Below, piece after piece: positions 1-5,605 of a stretch of 5,605 bases of DNA. The DNA is from Acidovorax sp. GTDB taxonomy: Bacteria > Pseudomonadota > Gammaproteobacteria > Burkholderiales > Burkholderiaceae_C. Positions within the stretch are counted from its first letter, which is position 1; every line of letters starts with the position of its first letter. The notes below the pieces were generated by a model. The model saw only the letters and a list, made by a program, of their open reading frames with translations. It did no database searches and was not told the origin of the DNA. The position numbers and the translations under genes were made by a program. The stretch is from assembly GCA_011620245.1 (NCBI GenBank), contig WOZN01000197.1, positions 1-5,605 of the forward strand, given 5' to 3'.

Positions 1-41
1 TCACCCAAAAGGTGAACGCCATCGAAGCCATCCAGCGTTGA
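1..41 (+). CDS. Possible 3' end of an unidentified gene (partial)
   Basis: Reading from base 3 gives the codons for TQKVNAIEAIQR followed by TGA at 39-41. This is plausible protein-like composition for a C-terminus, unlike the arginine- and proline-rich translation of the neighbouring frame, which stays open to 349 and looks like noise. A weak hairpin with a T-run follows at 66-88, which fits a gene ending here. Only twelve codons are visible, so the product cannot be named. Bases 1-15 also form a small inverted repeat (TCACC, five-base loop, GGTGA), so this edge might instead be non-coding. If real, the gene converges on the tRNA and regulator genes. Confidence is low. Confidence 0.3.
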   Translation, partial: TQKVNAIEAIQR

Positions 42-65
42 TTTCATGCGGCTTGCCAAGGAATA

Positions 66-88
66 CAAAGCGGTCAACTGCCGTTTTT
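66..88 (+). terminator. Weak candidate rho-independent terminator
   Basis: On the plus strand AAAGCGGT (67-74) can pair with GCCGTTTT (80-87) around a five-base loop, giving eight pairs of which two are G-U, and five T residues occupy 84-88. It lies 25 nt after the putative stop at 39-41. The stem is short and its lower half is A-U only, so termination would be inefficient at best. The call depends partly on the upstream partial gene being real. Confidence 0.28.
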
Positions 89-346
89 AGGTTTAAGACT
101 TACGCAGCAAACAAGTATGCTACAACTGCTCGGCTTGGGACAGGACCGAGGACTGCTAGCACGCGCGCCGCAAGTCATGGCCACGAAAGGCCGCCTGCCT
201 GTGCTCCGGCGAAGAAGTTGGCGCCGGTTTTGAGAGAACTGAGAGCAAAAGAGAGTCGAACGGTGCGACTTCCGGATGCCGGGCCACCACCTCGTGGCAC
301 AGGCAGATCGGCGCCGAACTCCGCGTGGTGTCGCGGAACCCGGAAA
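89..346. other. Stretch without a supported gene
   Basis: No reading frame here looks coding. The open frames on both strands give arginine-, proline- and serine-rich translations with no recognisable motif, and the minus-strand ones run into the tRNA. The composition shifts from moderately AT-rich (about 42-130) to GC-rich further right. Visible structure is limited to small hairpins, such as a six-base-pair stem with a six-base loop at 320-337, and to a sequence at 279-291 that is an inverted near-copy of the tRNA-Phe 3' end. I see no promoter, second tRNA or mobile element that I can defend. Confidence 0.5.
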
Positions 347-378
347 TGAAAACGCCCAACCGATAGGGGTTGGGCGTT
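347..378 (-). terminator. Rho-independent terminator of tRNA-Phe
   Basis: On the minus strand AACGCCCAACC (378-368) pairs perfectly with GGTTGGGCGTT (361-351) around a six-base loop. The T-rich sequence TTTTCATTT follows, with its first two T residues inside the stem. The hairpin begins six nucleotides after the encoded CCA end of the tRNA, the usual place for the terminator of a monocistronic tRNA gene. No T-run follows the stem on the plus strand, so the direction is clear. Confidence 0.85.
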
Positions 379-384
379 GAATGG

Positions 385-460
385 TGGTGGCCTGGGGCGG
401 AATCGAACCACCGACACAAGGATTTTCAATCCTCTGCTCTACCGACTGAGCTACCGGGCC
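385..460 (-). tRNA. tRNA-Phe (anticodon GAA)
   Basis: The 76-nt gene folds as a complete cloverleaf. The D stem is GCTC/GAGC. The anticodon stem GAGGA/TCCTT (one G-U pair) carries the loop TTGAAAA, with GAA at 427-425. The T stem GGTGG/CCGCC (one U-G pair) carries TTCGATT, and the discriminator A73 is followed by an encoded CCA at 387-385. The GAA anticodon reads both phenylalanine codons. The acceptor stem GGCCCGG/CCAGGCC has one unpaired position, C5 opposite A68, which is unusual for a functional tRNA. All other conserved bases examined (T8, A14, G18, G19, T33, T54, T55, C56, A58) are present, so the gene is probably functional. It has its own -10 box upstream and a strong terminator downstream. 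Confidence 0.96.
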
Positions 461-470
461 TAAGCTTTAA

Positions 471-499
471 ATTATAACCAAAATTTGAGTTGAAAAAAG
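471..499 (-). promoter_or_regulatory. Probable sigma-70 promoter of tRNA-Phe
   Basis: On the minus strand a perfect TATAAT (476-471) lies ten bases before the mature tRNA 5' end at 460, so transcription would start around 464-465 with a very short leader. The -35 element is poorly matched. At a 17-base spacing it would be CTTTTT (499-494). TTTTCA (496-491) is closer to consensus but sits only 14 bases away. The tract between the regulator stop codon and the tRNA is AT-rich in an otherwise GC-rich window, as expected for a strong stable-RNA promoter. The -10 is well supported; the -35 is not. Confidence 0.65.
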
Positions 500-514
500 C
501 AGAATCCCCTCAGA

Positions 515-1192
515 TTAATTGCGTTTTCCTCGACCAAGGTCCACACCCAATTGGCGCAGCTTGCGGTACAGGTGGGTGCGCTCCAGCCCGGTTTTTTCTG
601 CAACGCGGGTCATCGAGCCGCCTTCACGGGCCAGATGGAATTCAAAGTAGGCTTTTTCGAAGCCGTCACGGGCTTCGCGCAAGGGGCGGTCCAGGTCGAA
701 CCCCTGGTGGGCATGGGGACCGACCTCTCCCACCACGGCAGTGGTGGTGATCGGCGCGGGCACAAAGTTGCCCTCGACGGGCTTGGCCGAGGGCTGCTGG
801 GCGATCACGGGGGCTGTCTGGTAGGCGGTATTGCGCGCCAGGGCCTGCTCTACGGCCTTGAGCAGTTTTTGCAGGGTGATGGGTTTTTCAAGAAACGAGA
901 AGGCGCCAATCCGGGTGGCCTCCACAGCGGTGTCTATGGTGGCGTGCCCGCTCATCATGATGACGGGCATGGTGAGCATTCCGGCCGTGGCCCATTCCTT
1001 GAGCAGCGATACGCCATCGGTGTCCGGCATCCAGATATCCAGCAACACCAGGTCGTACACCCCCGCTGCACGCGCCGAGCGCGCCTGCGTTGCGTTCTCG
1101 GCGAGGTCCACGCTATGTCCCTCGTCGTTCAGAATTTCCGACAAGAGGTCACGAATGCCGAGTTCGTCATCAACCACCAGAATGTTTGCCAT
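515..1192 (-). CDS. NtrX-like response regulator, receiver plus Fis-type HTH
   Basis: This 225-residue cytoplasmic regulator is the likely phosphorylation target of the kinase encoded just upstream. Residues 1-120 form a receiver domain: acidic pair D8/D9, phospho-acceptor D52 in LLDIWMP, S81 in MMSGHA, and K103 in LEKP. Residues about 122-168 are a proline- and alanine-rich linker. Residues about 170-218 form a Fis-type helix-turn-helix (MTRVAEKTGLERTHLYRKL), the DNA-binding end typical of NtrC/NtrX proteins. The sigma-54-interacting AAA+ domain of full-length NtrX (about 450 residues) is absent: there is no Walker A and no GAFTGA motif. It should therefore act by DNA binding without sigma-54 activation, like the PrrA/ActR group. 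The ATG lies 36 nt after the kinase stop, with only a weak AAGG as ribosome site. Target genes cannot be read from the sequence. Confidence 0.9.
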   Translation of the reverse strand: MANILVVDDELGIRDLLSEILNDEGHSVDLAENATQARSARAAGVYDLVLLDIWMPDTDGVSLLKEWATAGMLTMPVIMMSGHATIDTAVEATRIGAFSFLEKPITLQKLLKAVEQALARNTAYQTAPVIAQQPSAKPVEGNFVPAPITTTAVVGEVGPHAHQGFDLDRPLREARDGFEKAYFEFHLAREGGSMTRVAEKTGLERTHLYRKLRQLGVDLGRGKRN

Positions 1193-1228
1193 GTGTATGA
1201 AACGCCTTGGATGCTGCAGTGGGTGTTG

Positions 1229-3520
1229 TCATGACGCCACCGATGGGTAAGTGGCGAATGATAACGACACTTGTGCCCCCTGCACCACGCCTGCTTCAAG
1301 CCGGTTCGACAACTCGACGCGCGCGCCGTGCTCGTCGGCAATCTTTTTAACGACCGCCAACCCCAGGCCGGTGCCCCTGGGCTTGGTGGTCACGTAGGGT
1401 TCAAACGCCCGCTGAAGAATGTGCGCGGGAAAGCCGGGCCCGCTATCGGCCACGGTCAGGCGAACGCGGTGCGATGATTCGCTCCAGCGGGTGCTGATGC
1501 GCACCGGCGGCATCGGTTCAGAAGCCCCGGTGCGGGCCTGCTCAGTGGCGTCCTGGGCGTTTTGCAACAGGTTGTGCACGACCTGGCGCAGTTGCTGTGC
1601 ATCGCCCGCGATGGGCGGACAACGCGCATCCAGATCGGATTCCACGGGTACGGTGGCGTTTTCGGCGCCATACAGATAGAGCACGTCGGTCACCAGCGCG
1701 TTCAGGTCCAGCGCCTGCAGTTCGGCAGCGGGCAGGCGTGCGTAGTCGCGGAACTCGTTGACGAGCCGCTCCATCGCATTCACCTGCTCAACAATGGTTC
1801 TGACCGACTTGGTCAGGATGGCCTGTTCTGGCGCCGGAAGCTTGCCGGTGAGCTTCATTTCAAGGCGCTCGGCAGACAGCTGAATGGGCGTGAGAGGGTT
1901 CTTGATTTCATGGGCCAGGCGCCGCGCCACCTCACCCCAGGCCTGGGCTCGCTGGGCCGAAACAATTTCCGAAATGTCGTCAAAAACCAGCAACCGCGTC
2001 GCATCCGGAAGCTCGGCCCCCCGCATCACCAGGCTGGTTGCATGGTGCGCAGCGCCGCTGGGGGAGCCATGCAGCTCAAACGGCTGCTGCCAATGGTCCA
2101 GTCCGTGGTGCTGGCGATCACCCAGAAATTCGTCGAACTGTTTTTGCACTGCAGCGGCAAAAGCGGCCAGGCCCGGCACAGCTGCCAGCGGTTTACCCGC
2201 GTAGGCCGCCATGGAAGTACGCAGGATATGCGTAGCGCCCGGGTTGAAGGACAGGATGAGGCCCTGCCGGTCGAGCACCATCACGCCCGCAGTGAGGTTG
2301 TCCAAAATGGTCTGCAGCTTGGCACGCGCAGCGTCCACCTCACCCATGCTCTGCTCCACCGCGCCCCGTGCGTCCGCAATCTGCTGGGTCATGGTGGCAA
2401 AGGAACGGGTGAGGCCGTCGAGCTCATCCCTGCCCTGCAAGGCGGCCTTGGGGCTGAGATTGCCGGCCGCCACCTCCCGCACCCCTTCAGCGAGCACCAG
2501 CAGCGGCCGCACCAGCTGATTGCCCAGCAACACCGCCAGCAGCACTGCGCCAAACACGGCCAGAAACAAGCCCAGCGTCAATGTGCCCACATACATGCGG
2601 CGCAGGCCCTCGCGGGCCAGGGCGCGCTCCTGGTATTCACGATTGGCCTCCTGCACCGCCAAAGCGTTGGCCACCAGTGCCGGTGGCAATGGCATCGTGA
2701 CCTGCAAAAAACGCGGCTCCAGCAGCAGCCCCACGCTGGGGCTGGCGACCAGCGCTAACACCTTCACCCGCGCGTTCTGCGCGGCAGCGGGGTCGGTGAT
2801 GTCGTCCAGCCCCTCGATCTGGGCCAGGGTGCGCTGCTGGCGCACCATGCGCAACTGGGCTGAACCTGGGCGCTCCGGATTCAGGCTGAAACGCGACTGG
2901 CCGGCGCTGGACACTGCCTGGCCTGCGGCGTTCCACAAGACCACGTCGCTGGCCGAAAGCTGATCGCGGATGCGCTCGAGCACCAGCCCGGCCGCGGCAT
3001 CGGGCACCTCGGCCAGCTGCACACTGGCGGCCCGCACCTTGTTGGCCATGTCTTCGGCCATGGAATCGAGGGACACCCGCGCGAGGTTCACACCCGCCAC
3101 CAGGGCGCCCTCCACCTTCACGTCAAACCAGCTTTCAATGGACCGCGTGACAAACTGGTACGACACCACATAGATCAGCAATCCGGGCAGCAGGCCCACC
3201 AGCGCAAAAATGGCGGCCAGCTTGACCAGCAGGCGGCTGCCAAAGCGCCCGCGCCGCAGGCGCACGGCCAGCCGCACGCCGACCCACACCAGCACCGCCG
3301 CCAGCAGCACCGCCACCAGCACATTCACCCCGAACAGCCACGCGTAGTTGCGCTCGTAAAGCGCCCGGTTGTTGGTGGCCAGCGTCAGCATGAACAGCAG
3401 CACCATGGCGATGGCCAACATGATGGCGGCCCCCACGCCAACGGTCCAGCGCACCGCGCGCGACTGCCGCGCCAGGGCTTGGGCCGACGCTGGTTCGCCA
3501 GTGGGTTGGCGATCGCTCAC
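1229..3520 (-). CDS. NtrY-type membrane sensor histidine kinase
   Basis: This 763-residue kinase has the full NtrY layout. Three hydrophobic segments (about 28-48, 61-85 and 98-120) precede a periplasmic sensor region (about 122-309). A fourth membrane helix (310-333) leads into HAMP (about 334-388) and PAS (about 397-515) domains. The HisKA H-box RLAHEIKNPLTP places the phosphorylated histidine at H537. The ATPase has an N-box (HNLLQNAQDA, N654), a G1 box (DSGPGF, 692-697), an F-box (FEPYVTTK) and a G2 box (GTGLGL, 716-721), so it should be catalytically active. It would autophosphorylate and pass phosphate to the regulator encoded next. NtrY proteins are linked to nitrogen or redox responses in some bacteria; the signal here is unknown. 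The GTG start at 3520 is fixed by a GGAGG seven bases upstream, and it overlaps the preceding stop (GTGA), suggesting translational coupling. Confidence 0.93.
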   Translation of the reverse strand: MSDRQPTGEPASAQALARQSRAVRWTVGVGAAIMLAIAMVLLFMLTLATNNRALYERNYAWLFGVNVLVAVLLAAVLVWVGVRLAVRLRRGRFGSRLLVKLAAIFALVGLLPGLLIYVVSYQFVTRSIESWFDVKVEGALVAGVNLARVSLDSMAEDMANKVRAASVQLAEVPDAAAGLVLERIRDQLSASDVVLWNAAGQAVSSAGQSRFSLNPERPGSAQLRMVRQQRTLAQIEGLDDITDPAAAQNARVKVLALVASPSVGLLLEPRFLQVTMPLPPALVANALAVQEANREYQERALAREGLRRMYVGTLTLGLFLAVFGAVLLAVLLGNQLVRPLLVLAEGVREVAAGNLSPKAALQGRDELDGLTRSFATMTQQIADARGAVEQSMGEVDAARAKLQTILDNLTAGVMVLDRQGLILSFNPGATHILRTSMAAYAGKPLAAVPGLAAFAAAVQKQFDEFLGDRQHHGLDHWQQPFELHGSPSGAAHHATSLVMRGAELPDATRLLVFDDISEIVSAQRAQAWGEVARRLAHEIKNPLTPIQLSAERLEMKLTGKLPAPEQAILTKSVRTIVEQVNAMERLVNEFRDYARLPAAELQALDLNALVTDVLYLYGAENATVPVESDLDARCPPIAGDAQQLRQVVHNLLQNAQDATEQARTGASEPMPPVRISTRWSESSHRVRLTVADSGPGFPAHILQRAFEPYVTTKPRGTGLGLAVVKKIADEHGARVELSNRLEAGVVQGAQVSLSFATYPSVAS

Positions 3521-4104
3521 CGCGCAGCCTCCGGCACCAGCCGCTGGTTGCGGGCAACCACCAGGCTCCAGCCGGCGCTGCCGACGGCACCAATCTGGAG
3601 GGGGCGCGGCAGCTGCGACATGTCCAGCCGGAACCGGAAATTCACCATATGCAAAACATCTGCATCTATTTCACCGGCATCCGCGATCTTCCAGCGCGAA
3701 ATTCTCTGCATGGCAGACACGGCATCGCGCAGATCGTCAAAATTCTGCGCCAGCGCCACCCCCAGCCCTGGGTTGGAAAATGGCACGGGCGACATGCTCA
3801 GACGCCAGCGCCGCGTCAGGGGCTGATAACTCAGCCGCAGATAGCGAGTGGCGGCAGCCACTTGGCGGTCTGACCAGTACCAGCGCTCCCGCAGCACCTG
3901 GACTTCAGCCACAAAAAACATGGGAATGCCCTTGTAGAGAGCGTCTTCGGCCAGTTCGGGCAATGCAAATTGCAGCGTGGCGCTCAAATACACGCCATCG
4001 TCGGCCCGCTCCAGGCGCAGATCCGACACCTCGTTTGCAGGCGGTTGCGCCTGTACGTACACCGGCCAGGCCAGCAAGCACAGCCATGCCAGCGCCCATG
4101 CCAT
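3517..4104 (-). CDS. DUF4390 family secreted or anchored protein
   Basis: From the ATG at 4104 the product is 195 residues. A hydrophobic N-terminus (MAWALAWLCLLAWPVYVQA) ends in VQA, a plausible signal peptidase I site after residue 19. The rest looks like a soluble, beta-rich extracytoplasmic domain with the sequence features I associate with DUF4390: a LYKGIPMFFVAEVQVLRERWYW segment near the middle, RYLRLSYQPLTRRW after it, and a C-terminal RFRLDMSQLPRPLQ. The family has no established function; in Burkholderiales genomes it is often called a proline-rich signal peptide protein. It lies between rsmB and the NtrY-type kinase and is probably translated together with the kinase. The start is uncertain. 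The frame stays open upstream to an ATG at 4227 and a GTG at 4185, both overlapping rsmB. These would add basic residues (RRKAR) before the hydrophobic segment, as signal peptides usually have. I prefer 4104 because it avoids the overlap and has a GGTGG-like site upstream. Confidence 0.8.
   Translation of the reverse strand: MAWALAWLCLLAWPVYVQAQPPANEVSDLRLERADDGVYLSATLQFALPELAEDALYKGIPMFFVAEVQVLRERWYWSDRQVAAATRYLRLSYQPLTRRWRLSMSPVPFSNPGLGVALAQNFDDLRDAVSAMQRISRWKIADAGEIDADVLHMVNFRFRLDMSQLPRPLQIGAVGSAGWSLVVARNQRLVPEAAR
3528..3532 (-). promoter_or_regulatory. Shine-Dalgarno site for the NtrY-type kinase
   Basis: GGAGG lies seven bases before the GTG at 3520-3518, inside the last codons of the upstream DUF4390 gene. 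It is the strongest reason to accept a GTG start that overlaps the preceding TGA by four bases, and it supports coupled translation of the two membrane-associated proteins. Confidence 0.75.
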
Positions 4105-4138
4105 CGCCCACCAAAAGACCGGGCGAGCCTTGCGGCGC

Positions 4139-5581
4139 TCACCCGGGGGCTTTTTGCAACAGTGCGTAAAAAAATCCGTCGTGCTCACCCGCTGCATTGT
4201 CCGGGACAGCGCCGCGATTGTTCGCATTGCCGGGAATTAAATGCCCTGGGGATGGCAGCAACCGGGCGTCGGTGTTGTGTGCAAGAAACGTTTGAACCTG
4301 CGCATCGCCCTCGGCGCGGAACACCGAGCAGGTGCAATACAGCAGCCGCCCGCCCGGCCGCACCAACGGCCACAGTGCCGCCAGCAGGCGCGCCTGCTGG
4401 GCGGCCAGCTGGGCAATGTCGGTTTCGCGGCGCAACCAGCGCACATCCGGATGGCGGCGAACGATGCCCGATGCCGTGCAGGGGGCATCGAGCAAGATCG
4501 CATCGAACAGGGCGCCGGCGCAATGCTGCGGCCACCAGTCCTGCGGCCGCGCCGCATCGGCCACCAGCACCTGTGCGTGCAGACCGAGGCGATCCAGGGT
4601 TTCGTGGATGCGCGCGCTGCGCACAGGGTCCACCTCCAGGGCGGTCACCTGCATGGCGCTCGATGCGCCCGCGTATTCCAGCAGATGGGCGGTCTTGCCT
4701 CCCGGCGCGGCGCAGGCATCGAGCACGCGCAATGGCTGCGTGAGGTCCAGCCCCTGCAGCAACAGCGGTGCGGCCTGTTGCGCAGCCGCATCCTGCACCG
4801 AAACCATGCCCTGGGCGAATCCCGGCAACTCGGTCACTGGCAAGGGCTGCTGCAGGATCAGTCCATGCTCGCCCACTGCAAATGCTTCAATATTCATAGC
4901 AGCCAGCGCTTGCTGGTATTGCGCTACCGTGCCTTTTATTGCATTAACCCGCAAGACCATGGGCGCGTGGGCATTGTTGGCCCGCAGGACCTGCTCCCAT
5001 TGCACCGGGTGGTCTTTTTGCAGCTTTTTCACCCACCACAGCGGATGGTTCCAGCGTGCCACGGGGTCGGCATCGGTCGCAGCGACCAGTGCATCGCGCT
5101 CCCGCAGAAAGCGGCGCAGGCAGGCATTGATGAACGATGCCTGCGCACGCGTGGCAATGCTGCGCTTGGCCGCCTCCACGGCCTGGTTGACGAGGGTGAA
5201 GGGCTCGTAAGGCGCCGATTCAGGCTGCCATGACAGTGCCAGGGCCGTGCACAGCAGCGCATCGGCAGCGGGCGGCGGCGTGCGGGACACCAGCTGGCGC
5301 CGCAGCGCCTCGGCGCGGCCCAGCGTGCGCAATACCTGGAACAGCAGTGACTGCACCCCCGGGCGCAGGCCGGCATCCACGGCGGCCAGCGCCGCCGTGC
5401 CCGACTGCCCGGCGCGGATGGCCTGCAACGCCGCAGCGACGCCCGCCAGTTGCTGCCACAGCGCTATCCCGGTGGTTCCGCGAGACGCTGCGCTGCGCTC
5501 TGCCTGCGAAGAAGCATGTATGCCAGTTGCGGCCGCAGGGGCCATGGTGCGGGGTTGTCGGGATGAACCGGCTCGTGTCAT
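4139..5581 (-). CDS. rsmB: 16S rRNA (cytosine-967-C5)-methyltransferase RsmB
   Basis: RsmB (Sun/Fmu) uses S-adenosylmethionine to methylate C967 of 16S rRNA in the cytoplasm. The 480 residues comprise an unconserved extension (about 1-38), an N-terminal NusB-like RNA-binding domain (about 39-165), a linking region, and a Rossmann methyltransferase domain. The SAM-binding motif is DACAAPGGKT (288-297), with an acidic residue in LEVDP (D318). Motif IV is LLDAPCTASG with C368, and motif VI is YCTCSV with C418, the expected catalytic cysteine of the RNA m5C family. The C-terminal HDGFFYALLQK is also typical. E. coli RsmB is about 429 residues, so this one is somewhat longer, mainly at the N-terminus. 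The ATG at 5581 is backed by GAGGAA nine bases upstream. Residues 212-234 are encoded by an unusually AT-rich, palindromic patch. It heads the visible operon; its promoter lies outside the window. Confidence 0.96.
   Translation of the reverse strand: MTRAGSSRQPRTMAPAAATGIHASSQAERSAASRGTTGIALWQQLAGVAAALQAIRAGQSGTAALAAVDAGLRPGVQSLLFQVLRTLGRAEALRRQLVSRTPPPAADALLCTALALSWQPESAPYEPFTLVNQAVEAAKRSIATRAQASFINACLRRFLRERDALVAATDADPVARWNHPLWWVKKLQKDHPVQWEQVLRANNAHAPMVLRVNAIKGTVAQYQQALAAMNIEAFAVGEHGLILQQPLPVTELPGFAQGMVSVQDAAAQQAAPLLLQGLDLTQPLRVLDACAAPGGKTAHLLEYAGASSAMQVTALEVDPVRSARIHETLDRLGLHAQVLVADAARPQDWWPQHCAGALFDAILLDAPCTASGIVRRHPDVRWLRRETDIAQLAAQQARLLAALWPLVRPGGRLLYCTCSVFRAEGDAQVQTFLAHNTDARLLPSPGHLIPGNANNRGAVPDNAAGEHDGFFYALLQKAPG
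4880..4948 (-). repeat. Possible interspersed-repeat-like patch inside rsmB
   Basis: This 69-bp stretch is clearly richer in A+T than the rest of rsmB. It contains a perfect hairpin (CCAGC at 4903-4907, GCTT loop, GCTGG at 4912-4916) and flanking AGCGC/GCGCT arms (4921-4925 and 4906-4910). On the minus strand the order is AAAAGGC, TAGCGC, CAAGCGCT, GCTGCTAT. From memory, this resembles a short repeat scattered through Comamonadaceae genomes (GGCCTCTAGCGCTT, spacer, AAGCGCTAGCAGCTAT). It is read in frame as residues 212-234 and does not lengthen RsmB noticeably against the E. coli protein. The composition and palindromes are seen directly; the family assignment is recollection and needs a search. 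Confidence 0.35.
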
Positions 5582-5590
5582 GATTTTATT

Positions 5591-5596
5591 TTCCTC
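5591..5596 (-). promoter_or_regulatory. Shine-Dalgarno site for rsmB
   Basis: GAGGAA on the minus strand lies nine bases before the ATG at 5581-5579, in an AT-rich leader. It supports the 480-residue form of RsmB over internal starts such as the methionine at residue 13. Confidence 0.7.
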
Positions 5597-5605
5597 AGTT
5601 GAACC

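Noticed and set aside
88..110. Sequence around TTTAAGACTTACGCAG that recalls insertion-sequence ends
   Set aside because: No matching inverted end, target duplication or transposase fragment is visible in the window, and the resemblance rests on vague memory.
251..289. Second, degraded tRNA on the plus strand ending in CCGGGCCACCA
   Set aside because: The bases before it do not form a T stem or TTCGA-type loop, and no anticodon or D arm can be placed upstream.
320..337. Six-base-pair hairpin TCCGCG/CGCGGA with a six-base loop
   Set aside because: It has no T-run on either strand and no adjacent gene end. Such stems are expected by chance in GC-rich DNA.
38..349. Plus-strand frame of about 100 codons in the left flank
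   Set aside because: The start would be TTG without a ribosome site. The composition is arginine- and proline-rich, and the end overlaps the opposing tRNA terminator region.
156..429. Minus-strand open frames spanning the tRNA-Phe and its downstream flank
   Set aside because: Both begin inside the tRNA gene and cross its terminator. Such frames are a known source of false gene calls, and the translations show no recognisable protein.
491..516. Possible terminator for the response regulator gene (AATC/GATT stem followed by six T residues)
   Set aside because: The stem has only four pairs, mostly A-T, overlaps the stop codon, and is separated from the T-run by four bases. It is too weak to call as a terminator.
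1562..2758. Long plus-strand open frame (398 codons) opposite the kinase gene
   Set aside because: It is antisense to a kinase with every expected motif. Its translation is rich in histidine, glutamine and arginine with no domain, as expected from the opposite strand of GC-rich coding DNA.
4241..5233. Long plus-strand open frames opposite rsmB (330 and 292 codons)
   Set aside because: They shadow a well-conserved methyltransferase, and their low-complexity translations lack motifs and ribosome sites.

Overview
The window reads as a chromosomal segment of a high-GC betaproteobacterium, most likely Burkholderiales and probably Comamonadaceae (Acidovorax-like). The basis is the G+C-rich coding style, the protein sequences, and the gene order rsmB, DUF4390 gene, NtrY-type kinase, NtrX-like regulator, which I recall as typical of Burkholderiales. 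No species can be assigned from the sequence alone.

All confident genes lie on the minus strand, so the transcript runs from right to left. From the right edge they are: rsmB (5581-4139, 16S rRNA m5C967 methyltransferase); a small secreted or membrane-anchored DUF4390 protein (start near 4104, stop at 3517); a 763-residue NtrY-type membrane histidine kinase (3520-1229) whose GTG start overlaps the preceding stop codon by 4 nt; and a 225-residue response regulator with a receiver domain and a Fis-type helix-turn-helix (1192-515), 36 nt after the kinase. Close spacing and overlap suggest one operon, with its promoter outside the window. The kinase and regulator form a two-component pair. The DUF4390 protein is translationally linked to the kinase and could act in the same envelope process, but that is inference.

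After the regulator comes a 54-nt gap containing a perfect TATAAT box, then a tRNA-Phe gene (460-385, anticodon GAA, CCA encoded), then a strong rho-independent terminator (378-347). The tRNA is therefore probably its own short transcription unit. It carries an unpaired C5/A68 position in the acceptor stem.

The leftmost ~345 bases hold no convincing full gene. The first 41 bases look like the last codons of a plus-strand gene, followed by a weak terminator-like hairpin. From about 90 to 345 I see only short inverted repeats and no supported gene.

The layout is ordinary. The most interesting details are an AT-richer palindromic patch inside rsmB that resembles an interspersed repeat read in frame, the acceptor-stem mismatch in tRNA-Phe, and an inverted near-copy of the tRNA 3' end about 90 nt beyond it. 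I do not see an undescribed multi-gene system.
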